Below are positions 25,334 to 35,212 of a DNA stretch of 64,000 bases, in pieces. Location of the stretch: positions 930,001-994,000 of the forward strand of contig CP069300.1 in the NCBI GenBank assembly GCA_016839165.1, read 5' to 3'. Below the pieces are notes generated by a model. The model worked only from the letters and a program-made list of their open reading frames with translations, did no database searches and was not told the origin of the DNA. Each line of letters opens with the position of its first letter. Positions within the stretch are counted from its first letter, which is position 1. The position numbers and the translations under genes were made by a program. The DNA is from Bradyrhizobium sp. PSBB068 (GTDB taxonomy: Bacteria > Pseudomonadota > Alphaproteobacteria > Rhizobiales > Xanthobacteraceae).

Positions 25334-25798
25334 TCAACCCGCGTAACCACTCTGCTCGGGCAGGCGAATGAGGCCGAGCTGCAGCATGGCAGTGATCGCA
25401 TCTTCCTGTCCGAGCTCCTCGGCGATCCGTCCGTCCTGCACGCGCAGCACGGTCGTGCCGGCGAATGTCATCTTGCGGCCCGAAGCCGCGGGCAGCGAGC
25501 CGAGCCGGAAGTCGCTGAACGCTGGCCCGGTGTGCGTGCCGCCGCCTTCCCAGCGGCCGACGACGAGGTCGCCTTCCGCGACGAGATCGCCGACGCCCCA
25601 GAAATTGAGATCCGGAAACGCCTCGCGAAACTCGGTCATGAACTGCGTGACCGCGGCGCGGCCCTTCTTCGGTTCGTGCATCGGGTAGTGCACCACGATG
25701 TCTGACGCCGCGAGTTCTTCGATGATGCGCGGATTCCACGGGTTGCCCCAGAACTCCTTGAACCATCGGCCGACTACATTTTTGTTTTGCTCTGACAT
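25334..25798 (-). CDS. SnoaL-like ester-cyclase family protein
   Basis: A 154-residue NTF2-fold protein. The pattern NVVGRWFKEFWGNP, IIEELAASDIVVHYP, FREAFPDLNFWGVGDLVAEGDLVVGRWEGGGTH and GRKMTFAGTTVLRVQDGRIAE is that of SnoaL-like polyketide cyclase or ester-cyclase family members. These small cone-shaped proteins have very varied functions, and no secondary-metabolite genes lie nearby, so the true role is open. Confidence 0.82.
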   Translation of the reverse strand: MSEQNKNVVGRWFKEFWGNPWNPRIIEELAASDIVVHYPMHEPKKGRAAVTQFMTEFREAFPDLNFWGVGDLVAEGDLVVGRWEGGGTHTGPAFSDFRLGSLPAASGRKMTFAGTTVLRVQDGRIAEELGQEDAITAMLQLGLIRLPEQSGYAG

Positions 25799-25996
25799 CT
25801 CATCGTCTCCAATTGCGCGTTGCCGGTTTCACGACCGGTGCTGTGTCAATGCGCGCATTAGGCAATGCGAGACGCGTGCCGCACCACCCGATTCCGGATC
25901 GGGCGCGCGGTCAGCCTTCAGACGAAATTCCGCTTTGTCGACATGATGCTTGGCGCCGCTTCCCGAACGTCGTCGAGTAATCGGGAAGCGGGTGGC

Positions 25997-27196
25997 TCAA
26001 CGCCACACCGACTTGTCGGCGTCCCAGCGCTGGCCCTTGAACTCCTTGAGCAGCGCGTCGATCGCGCCGTTGTCGTCCTTGGTCTCGCTGCCTTCCTCGT
26101 CGCTGCTCGAATCGTCGGACAGATTGAGCTTGGCGCCGGCACTGTCGTCCGAGGTCGAGACCGTCGGGCTCGAGACCCACAGCATCAGTTTGTCGGAGCT
26201 GCCGGGCTTGTCGGGCGAGACGAGGGCGGTGACCTCGTAGTTCTGGGTGAGGCCGAGCGCAGGGTAGATCGAGCTCGGCCGCTTCAGCACCAGCTTGAGC
26301 TTGCCGGTGTTCGCATTCCAGGTTGCGGAGGCGGGCTTTGCCGCCAGTGTCTTCGCCAGCACGCCCGCGATCGCGGACGCGAGCTTGTCCTTGTTGATCC
26401 TGTCGCCATCGCGCCAGTCGGCGGCGGCAAAGCGGATGGTTCGGTCCATCTCGACCACGCCGCTGGTCCAGCCGGCCGCGGTGACGCCGGGCGCCGCTTT
26501 CGCCTTGGCGAGCAGCGCGCTGGCGTGCTCGGGATCGACGGTGAGGTTGATGGTCTGCTCGCCTGAGCGCAACGCATCGCAGGTCACCGGGAGGCTGGAG
26601 GTGCCGATCTCGACGGCCTCGCCCTTCAGGCTCTTGAGGAAGTCGGATGCTGCATCGAGCTTCACCCGCACGCCGATCGATTCCGGCGAGACGTCGGTAA
26701 AATCCTTCGGCTGCGGCGTGATGCCGTCCTCGGTGGCCTGGTTGTCCTGGAATTCCTTCTCGCTGAGATCGGAATTATCCGTCGAGGCGACCTCGGTCAC
26801 GGTCTGGCCGATCGTGATCTGGCCGCGGAACTCAAAGCTGTCGCCGGTCTGCTTGCGGTTCAGCTTGACGGTGACCGGCTGCTTGTCGGCGACGCTCTGG
26901 GTGGTTCCGGAGAGGGTCTGGCCGCTGATGGCGAGGTTAGCGACGAAGCGGTCCTTGCGGTCGGAGCTCTTGTCGGCGGGATAGCAGACATCGAGCACCG
27001 CCGCGGTTACGGTCTTGCCCTGGCGGGTTTCCTTCAGGACGACGTCGGCATTGCCGTCCATCAGGCCGTCGATCGCGGTGAAGTAGCGCGTCTCGGGGCC
27101 GCCACTGGCTGCCGGCTTGGTTTGCAGCTTCATCTGGGCGAGGGCAGGCGCCGAAGCGACGGCAAGACCGAGCAGCAGGAGCGGGAGCGCGCGCAT
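25997..27196 (-). CDS. Exported protein of unknown function (399 residues)
   Basis: The N-terminus is a signal peptide (MRALPLLLLGLAVASAPALAQ). The mature protein has an N-terminal part with RYFTAIDGLMDGNADVVLKET and one CYPAD cysteine resembling DUF3108-like lipid-binding beta proteins. A middle of mixed strands follows, then a highly acidic Ser/Asp/Glu stretch (about 355-375) before the end DADKSVWR. I cannot name the family with confidence. Probably periplasmic. No operon partner; the MarR gene upstream ends in its own terminator. Confidence 0.68.
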   Translation of the reverse strand: MRALPLLLLGLAVASAPALAQMKLQTKPAASGGPETRYFTAIDGLMDGNADVVLKETRQGKTVTAAVLDVCYPADKSSDRKDRFVANLAISGQTLSGTTQSVADKQPVTVKLNRKQTGDSFEFRGQITIGQTVTEVASTDNSDLSEKEFQDNQATEDGITPQPKDFTDVSPESIGVRVKLDAASDFLKSLKGEAVEIGTSSLPVTCDALRSGEQTINLTVDPEHASALLAKAKAAPGVTAAGWTSGVVEMDRTIRFAAADWRDGDRINKDKLASAIAGVLAKTLAAKPASATWNANTGKLKLVLKRPSSIYPALGLTQNYEVTALVSPDKPGSSDKLMLWVSSPTVSTSDDSAGAKLNLSDDSSSDEEGSETKDDNGAIDALLKEFKGQRWDADKSVWR

Positions 27197-27260
27197 ACGA
27201 TAAGTCCTCGAAGGGCAGAATCGGTTCCGTCGTAACTAGCAAACCTCCGTGTCATTGCGC

Positions 27261-27287
27261 AAAAAAGAAGGCCGCGTGACGGCGGCC
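27261..27287 (-). terminator. Terminator of the MarR gene
   Basis: On the minus strand GGCCGC-N6-GCGGCC forms a 6-bp stem followed by TTCTTTTTT. Confidence 0.6.
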
Positions 27288-27345
27288 GCCGCGGTTGGAC
27301 GAAGTGACTTCTGGCACTGTCACGGCAAATGGAGCGTGCCGCGCG

Positions 27346-27822
27346 TCATGCGCGCGGGTCAGGGTCCTCGCCGCTCTCCAGCCTGCCGCGCAGCGTCGTC
27401 ACGACGCGGGCCACGGTTTCGATGTCCTTCACGGACAATCCGTCGGCGAGGCGGTTCACCCACGGCAGTTGCAGGCGCATCGCCGCGTCGAAGGCTTGCC
27501 GGCCCTTGTCGGTCAGCACCACGAGTTGGGCGCGGCGGTGATGCGGGTTGGTCTCGAAGGTGACGAGCCCGTCCCTTGCGAGGTCGTTGACGATCCGCTG
27601 CACGTTCTGCCGGGCAGCGCCGAGGTCGCGCGCCAGCCATGCCACTGGTTGCGGGCGTTCGGCGGCGACGATGGCGCCGAGGATCTGCCAGCGGGCGCTG
27701 GTCAGCCCGAGCCCGGCCACCATCCGGTCGCCTGACGTGAACAGCAGGCTGTTGAGCCTGAACAGGTCGAGAATCAGGCCGCTCAGGGCTTCACCCGCCG
27801 GCGTTCGCTTGGTCTGGGGCAT
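27346..27822 (-). CDS. MarR-family transcriptional regulator
   Basis: A 158-residue winged-helix regulator: LTSARWQILGAIVAAERPQPVAWLARDLGAARQNVQRIVNDLARDGLVTFETNPHHRRAQLVVLTDKGRQ spans the helix-turn-helix and wing, flanked by dimerisation helices. It is divergent from a small monooxygenase-fold gene, and a perfect 10-bp inverted repeat lies between them. The arrangement suggests that it represses itself and that gene, with release by a small phenolic or oxidising ligand (inferred from MarR biology). Confidence 0.9.
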   Translation of the reverse strand: MPQTKRTPAGEALSGLILDLFRLNSLLFTSGDRMVAGLGLTSARWQILGAIVAAERPQPVAWLARDLGAARQNVQRIVNDLARDGLVTFETNPHHRRAQLVVLTDKGRQAFDAAMRLQLPWVNRLADGLSVKDIETVARVVTTLRGRLESGEDPDPRA

Positions 27823-27838
27823 TTGTCACCATAGCGGT

Positions 27839-27862
27839 ATATTGACATCATAATGTCAATAT
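27839..27862. promoter_or_regulatory. MarR operator candidate
   Basis: ATATTGACAT and ATGTCAATAT form a perfect 10-bp inverted repeat with spacer CATA, 17 bases upstream of the MarR start and 58 bases before the divergent gene. TTGACAT within it could also be part of a -35 element, so binding would block transcription. Confidence 0.8.
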
Positions 27863-27919
27863 TGATACGTATCCATCAGATCGAACTGACATCATAGCAC
27901 CATATCAAAGGAGTAAACC

Positions 27920-28288
27920 ATGCCGCAGATGCGCCCCCTGGACCCCGCGTTCCCGATCGACCGTCAGCTCGCGGTCGACGCCACCAACGTCGTGCTGGTC
28001 AACCTCTTCACACTCGATGCGGCCGACGAGGACAGTTTCCTCAGGGCTTGGCAGGACGACGCCGCGATCATGAAGCGGCAGCCCGGTTTTATTTCGACCC
28101 AGCTGCATCGCGCGCTGGGTGACAGCCCGGCCTATCTGAATTACGCGGTCTGGGAATCCACGGCCGCCTTCCGTGCCGCGTTCATGAACCCGGAGTTCCG
28201 GGCCAAGCTTTCGGCCTATCCGGCCTCGGCGGTAGCGTCACCGCATCTGTTCCGGAAGGTCGCGGTGCCGGACATCTGCGTCGCGTAA
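27920..28288 (+). CDS. ABM-fold putative monooxygenase
   Basis: A 122-residue antibiotic-biosynthesis-monooxygenase-fold protein: VVLVNLFTLDAADEDSFLRAWQDDAAIMKRQPGFISTQLHRALG, AYLNYAVWESTAAFRAAF, then a short C-terminal strand. Members oxidise quinols or degrade haem without added cofactor. AAAGGAG sits 7 bases before the ATG. Divergent from marR with a shared operator, so a response to quinones or aromatics is a reasonable inference. Confidence 0.85.
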   Translation: MPQMRPLDPAFPIDRQLAVDATNVVLVNLFTLDAADEDSFLRAWQDDAAIMKRQPGFISTQLHRALGDSPAYLNYAVWESTAAFRAAFMNPEFRAKLSAYPASAVASPHLFRKVAVPDICVA

Positions 28289-28336
28289 GGCACGGAAAAT
28301 TTTTGGCTGAACCAGCATCCCCGCACACGCCGTACG

Positions 28337-28358
28337 CCTCTCCCGCAAGCGGGAGAGG
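28337..28358. repeat. Short palindromic intergenic repeat
   Basis: CCTCTCCCGC-AA-GCGGGAGAGG, a 10-bp perfect inverted repeat lying between convergent genes; same core as the element at 18928. Confidence 0.75.
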
Positions 28359-28393
28359 GAGCGCAACGGCATTCGGGGCGACGTCCGACTTGC

Positions 28394-28684
28394 TCAACCG
28401 TTGATCGCCATCAGAACGGCGAGCGTGGCGACACCGGTCAGAAAGGCGATGTCGAGAAATCGCAGCGGCGCTTTTGGACGATGACCGATCGAACCGGCGA
28501 TAACGTAATAGAGGCTATAGCCCGCGCCGAGAACGGCGAACGTCAGCGTCTGCTTGAACCAGAACGTCACGACGACCGCAACAGCGTCCATGTCGTCCTG
28601 GGCATAGGCGCCCAATGCGAGCACCGCGCCGATCGCGTAGAACAGCGCCAGCGTTGTCGTCAGTGATCTGGCGTCGCGGGACAT
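28394..28684 (-). CDS. Small membrane protein, three predicted helices
   Basis: A 96-residue hydrophobic protein with helices near 9-27 (LALFYAIGAVLALGAY), 35-60 and 75-94. No motif or family recognised. It starts just downstream of the groEL terminator on the same strand and so is probably transcribed separately. Confidence 0.65.
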   Translation of the reverse strand: MSRDARSLTTTLALFYAIGAVLALGAYAQDDMDAVAVVVTFWFKQTLTFAVLGAGYSLYYVIAGSIGHRPKAPLRFLDIAFLTGVATLAVLMAING

Positions 28685-28720
28685 CGGATCGTCCTTACAT
28701 CTCGATCGTGATCAAATCGC

Positions 28721-28750
28721 AAAAAAGAAGGCCGCCCGGAGGCGGCCTTC
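28721..28750 (-). terminator. Rho-independent terminator of groESL
   Basis: On the minus strand GAAGGCCGCC-TCCG-GGCGGCCTTC (10-bp stem) is followed by TTTTTT, 30 bases after the groEL stop. Confidence 0.9.
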
Positions 28751-28779
28751 AATCTTGATACGGAGGTGCAGCGGGGGGC

Positions 28780-30621
<1,842 letters not shown>

Positions 30622-30662
30622 AGGTCGCCGTGCAGAAGCAGCGGCCCTCGGAGTTCGTGGGC

Positions 30663-30959
30663 TTACGCCAGCACGCCCATGATGTCGGACTCCTTCATGA
30701 TCAGGAGCTCCTGGTTGTCGAGCTTGACCTCGGTGCCCGACCACTTGCCGAACAGCACGCGGTCGCCGACCTTGAGGTCGATCGGGATCAGCTTGCCGGC
30801 TTCGTCACGGCCGCCCGGGCCGACGGCGACGATCTCGCCCTGCGACGGCTTCTCCTTGGCCGAGTCCGGAATGATGATGCCGCCCTTGGACTTCTCCTCG
30901 GCATCGATGCGCTTGACCACGACGCGGTCATGCAGTGGGCGGAAGGTGGATTTAGCCAT
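30663..30959 (-). CDS. groES: Co-chaperonin GroES (Hsp10)
   Basis: A 98-residue lid protein for GroEL. Seen are [13 protein letters not shown], the mobile loop [33 protein letters not shown], and [18 protein letters not shown]. First gene of the groESL operon, with a CIRCE operator and a sigma70-like promoter upstream. Confidence 0.98.
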   Translation of the reverse strand: MAKSTFRPLHDRVVVKRIDAEEKSKGGIIIPDSAKEKPSQGEIVAVGPGGRDEAGKLIPIDLKVGDRVLFGKWSGTEVKLDNQELLIMKESDIMGVLA

Positions 30960-31066
30960 GACGTTCCCTCTTAAAGGTCCTCTTGGAGGCTTGGTTTCAG
31001 GTCCGGTTCATCGAGACCGGTGTTGAATGCCGGCCCGGTCGGCGCCAGGCAGGACGCCCGACGCAT

Positions 31067-31093
31067 TTAGCAATCGTGGTGCAAGAGTGCTAA
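31067..31093 (-). promoter_or_regulatory. CIRCE operator (HrcA binding site) of groESL
   Basis: TTAGCAATC-N9-GAGTGCTAA matches the CIRCE consensus TTAGCACTC-N9-GAGTGCTAA with one change, in the arm distal to the promoter. HrcA repression relieved on heat shock is the known mechanism. Confidence 0.93.
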
Positions 31094-31104
31094 TTGTGGG
31101 CCGG

Positions 31105-31133
31105 GAAATATGGCTTGGCGCAGTTTCTGTCAA
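31105..31133 (-). promoter_or_regulatory. Sigma70-like promoter of groESL
   Basis: Minus strand TTGACA (31133-31128), a 17-base spacer and TATTTC (31110-31105). CIRCE lies immediately downstream, the usual arrangement. Confidence 0.72.
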
Positions 31134-31289
31134 GCAAACGGGTTAAGGCCTTGGTGAGGCCAATATAGGATGGTGGACCGGAAACCAAATCGTAGCGATG
31201 ACGTAATTTTGTCAGACGTCATTGCTCCGTCTTAAGTTTTACGCTTGGCTGCATGACGGGTGCGGCCGGGACATAGTCGGGGGATACAT

Positions 31290-31808
31290 ATGATCATGTC
31301 ACTCAACGCGCGATTGGTCGCACGGTTCGCGGCTGTTTCGGCGCTGACGACACTCTTGGGAGCGTGCGGCAGCATGAGCCTGCCGTCGCTGTCGTCGAAC
31401 CCCGAGCCGGCGCCTTCTGAACCGGGAGTCGCCCCGGAAATGCCCGCGTCGATCCGCCCCGACGAGATCGTCGGCCGCTGGGGTCTCGCCTCGTTCCAGA
31501 ATCCCGCCGACCGTGCCCGCACCGAGGCCGCCGCGCGCGGCCAGTGCAAGCAGCCTTACGTGATCGGCGCCGGCCAGAGCGGCGGCGTCATCATGCATCT
31601 GGCCGACCAGGCTACCCCGCAGGAATTGCGGCTGAAGGGTTCCCCGAGCGGCAAGAACTATATCGGCCCGCCCGGACCGGTGCCCGGCGAGCAGGACCGC
31701 GAGATCATCTCGTTCGACGGCAGGGTCCTGATCACCCGCTTCGTCGACAAGGACGCCGCCACCCGCTACGGCAACATGGTCTACGTCCGCTGCGCGCCAA
31801 GGGCGTAA
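31290..31808 (+). CDS. Putative lipoprotein of unknown function
   Basis: A 172-residue protein with a lipobox-like TLLGACGS near residue 26, so it is likely lipid-anchored in the envelope. A Pro/Ser/Glu linker follows and then a compact domain with IVGRWGLASF, GQCKQPYVIGAGQSGGVIMHLAD, DREIISFDGRVLITRF and RYGNMVYVRC, whose two cysteines may pair. Start ATG 31290 was chosen; ATG 31296 is an alternative. No family name recognised. Confidence 0.75.
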   Translation: MIMSLNARLVARFAAVSALTTLLGACGSMSLPSLSSNPEPAPSEPGVAPEMPASIRPDEIVGRWGLASFQNPADRARTEAAARGQCKQPYVIGAGQSGGVIMHLADQATPQELRLKGSPSGKNYIGPPGPVPGEQDREIISFDGRVLITRFVDKDAATRYGNMVYVRCAPRA

Positions 31809-31856
31809 GAGCGAGGCTGGTCCTTCCGTTCATCCTGGAGCCGCATCGGCAGTACA

Positions 31857-32016
31857 CGTCTCCCCTTGTGGGAGAGGTCGAATTGCATCGCAGATGCAAT
31901 TCGGGTGAGGGGTCTCTCTCCGCGAGTGACCCTCTCGCATTCCAAGTTCGCGGATAGAACCCCTCATCCGGCGCGGATTGCATCCGCGCCACCTTCTCCC
32001 ACAAGGGGAGAAGGGA
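31857..32016. repeat. 160-bp palindromic element downstream of the lipoprotein gene
   Basis: The ends TCTCCCCTTGTGGGAGA and TTCTCCCACAAGGGGAGAA are inverted copies; inside are smaller palindromes (GAATTGCATC/GATGCAATTC) and the GAGGGGTCT/ACCCCTCATCCGGCGCG segments seen in the element at 30484-30621. Confidence 0.85.
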
Positions 32017-32035
32017 AGCGGACAAGTCCAAGCAA

Positions 32036-32065
32036 ACAAAAACGCCGGCCCTTGAGGCCGGCGTT
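32036..32065 (-). terminator. Terminator of the cheZ-like gene
   Basis: AACGCCGGCC and GGCCGGCGTT (10-bp stem, 5-base loop); on the minus strand it is followed by TTTGTTTGC. Confidence 0.75.
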
Positions 32066-32086
32066 CTTCGTAATGATCTGCCGATC

Positions 32087-32872
32087 TCAGTTGAACATCG
32101 CGTCGATGTCGTCCTGCGAGGCGTGGCCGGCGTCGCCGTCGAGCTTCGGGCCGTTGAGCAAGCGGGCATCGCCCTCGCGGGTGTCGACGATCGGCGGGGA
32201 GTGGCTCTTGATCGCGTCGACGCCGCCCCAGATGTTCATCATCTCGTTGATGTGCTGCTCGATGAACTTCATCGTCTGCATCACCTTGCTGATGCGCTGG
32301 CCGGTGAGGTCCTGGAAGTTGCAGGCCTCGAAGATAGAGACCACGCGCTCCTGGATATCTTCGCTGAGCCGCTTCTGCTGGTCGGGCGTGACGTTGTTGG
32401 CGAGCGCGGTCGCGGCCTGGTCGATCGCCTCGACCGCTTCGAGGATCTGCTGGGTGGCCTGTTCGGTGCCGCCGACCACGGCGCCGAGCTCGCCATTGAC
32501 CTTGGCCATCTCCTCGCCGTTGAAGCTCTTGCCGTGCAGCACGGCGATCTCGCGCTTGGTGCGGCTGATCGCGTCGTGGATCAGGTCGAGCTCGACCTTG
32601 AGCTTCTCGCACTGTTCGACCTGCGCGCGGTAGGTCTCGAGCAGCGCGTGCGCTTCGGCGACCTCGCGGGCCACGATGGAATCGACGCTGTCGGCGGTGC
32701 GCTGGGCCGGTGCTGCGGCCATCTGGGCGCGGATCGAGCGAAGCTCGGCCATGATCTCGCGATGCATCGGACCGAGGTCGGCGCCGCCGGTCACTTCCGG
32801 CTCCGGCATCACAACCTCGCCCATCGCCTGCTCGACACGAAAACGCTTGCGCTTCACTGACATGATTTTCAT
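32087..32872 (-). CDS. cheZ: CheZ-like CheY-P phosphatase
   Basis: A 261-residue, mainly coiled-coil protein. The catalytic CheZ signature NFQDLTGQRISKV is near residues 181-193, with the Asp and Gln that activate water on CheY-P, in a long helical hairpin. The C-terminal end DDIDAMF resembles the CheY-binding tail. It dephosphorylates CheY-like response regulators. No chemotaxis genes are near, so it is an orphan copy. Start 32872 (MKIMSVKRK) has GGGCGGGA upstream; 32863 is an alternative. Confidence 0.85.
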   Translation of the reverse strand: MKIMSVKRKRFRVEQAMGEVVMPEPEVTGGADLGPMHREIMAELRSIRAQMAAAPAQRTADSVDSIVAREVAEAHALLETYRAQVEQCEKLKVELDLIHDAISRTKREIAVLHGKSFNGEEMAKVNGELGAVVGGTEQATQQILEAVEAIDQAATALANNVTPDQQKRLSEDIQERVVSIFEACNFQDLTGQRISKVMQTMKFIEQHINEMMNIWGGVDAIKSHSPPIVDTREGDARLLNGPKLDGDAGHASQDDIDAMFN

Positions 32873-33172
32873 TCCCGCCCCTTCACTGCAGTCCGTTCTA
32901 GACAGCGCGGATTTAACGTCAGGTTCACGCGGGAACAGTTTGCGCTGATCCTGCGCAACCTCAGGGATACTGCCGATTAACCATGACGCTGCGGCGTTCA
33001 CGCAAAATAAACGCTACCCGGCAAAACCGCGCCGCATTGTCGACGTGGTGAATCGAAACGGCCGATCCGTTTACCAAACCGATGCGGTTTTCATTGCTTA
33101 TTGACCACGTGCAACGGCGCATCACGCGCCCTCGCGCATCACGTCACGACGAAACCAGTACAGAGTACGTCG
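32873..33172. other. Divergent promoter region, cheZ / L,D-transpeptidase
   Basis: 300 bases between divergent genes; AT-richer around 32950-33100 but without a promoter or operator that I can name. Confidence 0.4.
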
Positions 33173-33982
33173 ATGTTCAGGAAAACCACGCTTGCGCTGC
33201 TTGCCGGCGCCTCTTCGCTTATTGCCGTTCCCCATCATGCCATGGCGATCGACGCGTCGGCTCCGCCCGAGCCCACCGTGATCTACGCCAACCGGGGCGC
33301 GCCGCAGCCGCCGATGCGCACCGCCTATGTGCAGCCGCAACGCTCCAACATGGGCGGCGGCTTCATCGAATTCCTGTTCGGCGATGCGCCATCGTCGCAG
33401 GGTTATGCACCGCAGCCGATGTATCAGCAGCAGCCGGCCTATTACGGCAATCCCCAGGGGCTGCCGCCGATGGATCCGCAGCAGCAGATGATCCGCCAGC
33501 AGCAAGAGGCGGCGGGCGATCCGACGCAGCGTCCGTTCGATCCGCGCTATGAAAAGCAGCTGGTCGATTACAGCGGCAAGGAAGGCGTCGGCACCATCGT
33601 CGTCGATACGCCGAACAAGTTCCTCTATCTGGTGCAGGGCGACGGCCGCGCGCTGCGCTACGGCATCGGCGTCGGACGGCCCGGCTTCACCTGGGCCGGC
33701 GTCAAGACGATCTCCGCGAAGAAGGAGTGGCCGGCCTGGACGCCGCCGCCGGAAATGCTGGCGCGCCGTCCCGATCTGCCGCGCCACATGGAAGGCGGCC
33801 CGGAGAATCCGCTCGGGGCGCGCGCGATGTATCTCGGCTCGTCGCTCTATCGCATCCACGGCTCCAACGAGCCCTGGACGATCGGCACCAACGTCTCGTC
33901 CGGCTGCATCCGGATGCGCAACGAGGACGTGATCGATCTCTACGGTCGCGTCAATGTCGGCGCCAAGGTCGTCGTGATGTAA
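33173..33982 (+). CDS. L,D-transpeptidase (YkuD/ErfK family)
   Basis: A 269-residue exported protein. The signal peptide (about 1-26, ending HHAMA) sets the start at 33173. A Gln/Pro-rich linker (about 40-115) precedes the YkuD catalytic domain with LYLVQGDGRALRYGIGVGRPGF, YRIHGSN (His near 228) and SSGCIRM (Cys near 245, Arg). This catalytic His-Cys-Arg set makes 3-3 cross-links in peptidoglycan or attaches proteins to it. Several paralogues are usual in this group. A 12-bp hairpin follows the stop. Confidence 0.92.
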   Translation: MFRKTTLALLAGASSLIAVPHHAMAIDASAPPEPTVIYANRGAPQPPMRTAYVQPQRSNMGGGFIEFLFGDAPSSQGYAPQPMYQQQPAYYGNPQGLPPMDPQQQMIRQQQEAAGDPTQRPFDPRYEKQLVDYSGKEGVGTIVVDTPNKFLYLVQGDGRALRYGIGVGRPGFTWAGVKTISAKKEWPAWTPPPEMLARRPDLPRHMEGGPENPLGARAMYLGSSLYRIHGSNEPWTIGTNVSSGCIRMRNEDVIDLYGRVNVGAKVVVM

Positions 33983-33986
33983 TCGC

Positions 33987-34018
33987 GTAACCCAGCGCGA
34001 AGTAGAGCGCTGGGTTAC
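33987..34018. repeat. Perfect 12-bp inverted repeat after the L,D-transpeptidase gene
   Basis: GTAACCCAGCGC and GCGCTGGGTTAC with an 8-base loop, 4 bases after the stop. No U-run follows, so it is either a processing hairpin or part of a repeat. Confidence 0.6.
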
Positions 34019-34027
34019 GAAGTCCGC

Positions 34028-34174
34028 GTCGTCCCGGCGTAGGGCGGGACCCATCCCCACCTGTCATCGCCCGGCTTGATGTTCAGCCCGGGCGATCCAG
34101 TACGCCGTGGCCTCTCGGCTCAAGCACTGCGGTCTCCGGGATACTGGATCATCCGCCTGCGCGGGTGATGACAC
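34028..34174. repeat. Composite palindromic intergenic repeat
   Basis: Starts with GTCGTCCCGGCGTAGGGCGG, the end motif also seen at 42636 and 57406, and contains GCCCGGGCGATCCAGTA with its inverted counterpart TACTGGATCATCCGCCTGCG and TGATGACA at the end. Noncoding. Confidence 0.65.
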
Positions 34175-34192
34175 CGCGTGGTTGAGTCCGAA

Positions 34193-34225
34193 TCAAAAAC
34201 GGCCGCTCGATGAGAGCGGCCGTTT
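34193..34225 (-). terminator. Terminator of the DUF2076 gene
   Basis: AAACGGCCGCTC and GAGCGGCCGTTT form a perfect 12-bp stem (5-base loop); on the minus strand GTTTTTGATT follows. Confidence 0.82.
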
Positions 34226-34249
34226 GTCGTTCAGGCGATGCGCACGCGT

Positions 34250-35083
34250 TTACGCGTAATCGCTGTTGTCGTCGCCGCCATTGTCGTCGAAGTCGTCGGC
34301 GTCTTGATCATCGTCGCTGTCCCGGTCGACCTGCGCCTGGTCGAACGCGCCGGCGCGCGAGCCGTAATCACTGTCGCGACCGGACGAACCGACATCGTTG
34401 ATCCCGGCGTCACGCGCGAGGTCGCTCGACGACTGGTCGCCGCCCCACGGGCGCGAGCCGCCACCGAAATTGCCGGCATCGGCCAGCGACTGGTGACCGC
34501 CGCCGCCCATCATGCCGCGGATGCTGGAGAGCAGCAGTCCGCCGCCGACCACGCCGGCCGCGGCCGCAGCCGCTGTGCCGAGGAATGATCCGCCACCACC
34601 GCCGGGCGCGCCGCCGCCGAAGGCCGGGGGCTGCGGGCCGCCGTAAGGCTGGCCGTATTGGGGCTGATTGTATTGCTGCGGCGGCTGGCCATAGCCACCA
34701 CCCGCCTGCTGGATCGCCTGGCCCGAGTTCCAGACCGGGCGGCTGCCGCCGATATCGGGCGCGCGCACCGGCGGCACCGAGCCGTGCGGCTGGCCTTGTC
34801 CCTGTCCGAAGATGGCATCGCGCATCGAATCGAGGAAACCACCTTGCTGCTGCGCCGGCTGCTGCTGGCCGACCGCGGCCTCGAGTTCCTGGATCCGGTC
34901 ATGGGCGCGCTTCAGCGCCTCGTCCTGCACCAGTGCGGTCTGCACCAGCGCGTAGACCGCATTCGGCGCGCTGCGCAGGCCCTGCATGATCGCGGACATG
35001 GCCTCGCTGTCGCGCGGGGCATTCTCCAGCTTGGCGAGCCGGTCGAAGAGATCGTCGATCAATTGGCGTTCTTGCGGTGTCAT
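34250..35083 (-). CDS. DUF2076 domain protein
   Basis: A 277-residue protein, start MTPQERQLIDDLFDRLAKLE at 35083 with GGAGAACGCC in front. The N-terminal helices continue with VYALVQTALVQDEALKRAHDRIQELEAAV, the DUF2076 hallmark. The middle is Gly/Pro/Gln-rich with a short GTAAAAAAGVVGGGLLL hydrophobic stretch, as in periplasmic ligand-binding-sensor-like family members, and the C-terminus is Asp-rich (DDDQDADDFDDNGGDD). Function unknown. Own terminator. Confidence 0.85.
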   Translation of the reverse strand: MTPQERQLIDDLFDRLAKLENAPRDSEAMSAIMQGLRSAPNAVYALVQTALVQDEALKRAHDRIQELEAAVGQQQPAQQQGGFLDSMRDAIFGQGQGQPHGSVPPVRAPDIGGSRPVWNSGQAIQQAGGGYGQPPQQYNQPQYGQPYGGPQPPAFGGGAPGGGGGSFLGTAAAAAAGVVGGGLLLSSIRGMMGGGGHQSLADAGNFGGGSRPWGGDQSSSDLARDAGINDVGSSGRDSDYGSRAGAFDQAQVDRDSDDDQDADDFDDNGGDDNSDYA

Positions 35084-35212
35084 GGCGTTCTCCATCGCGT
35101 CGATCGAATCGGCGCGCGGCTGATGTAGGACGGGCTTTGTGGCGCAAGGAGTGGGGGCCAGAATTAAATTTATGTATGCGACAATCCGACCGGGTGAATT
35201 TCGTGAACCTTA

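Larger units (their letters stand above)
30960..31289. other. Divergent promoter region of groESL and the lipoprotein gene
   Basis: This 330-base gap holds the groES promoter and CIRCE on the minus strand. I see no clear promoter for the plus-strand lipoprotein gene. Confidence 0.6.
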
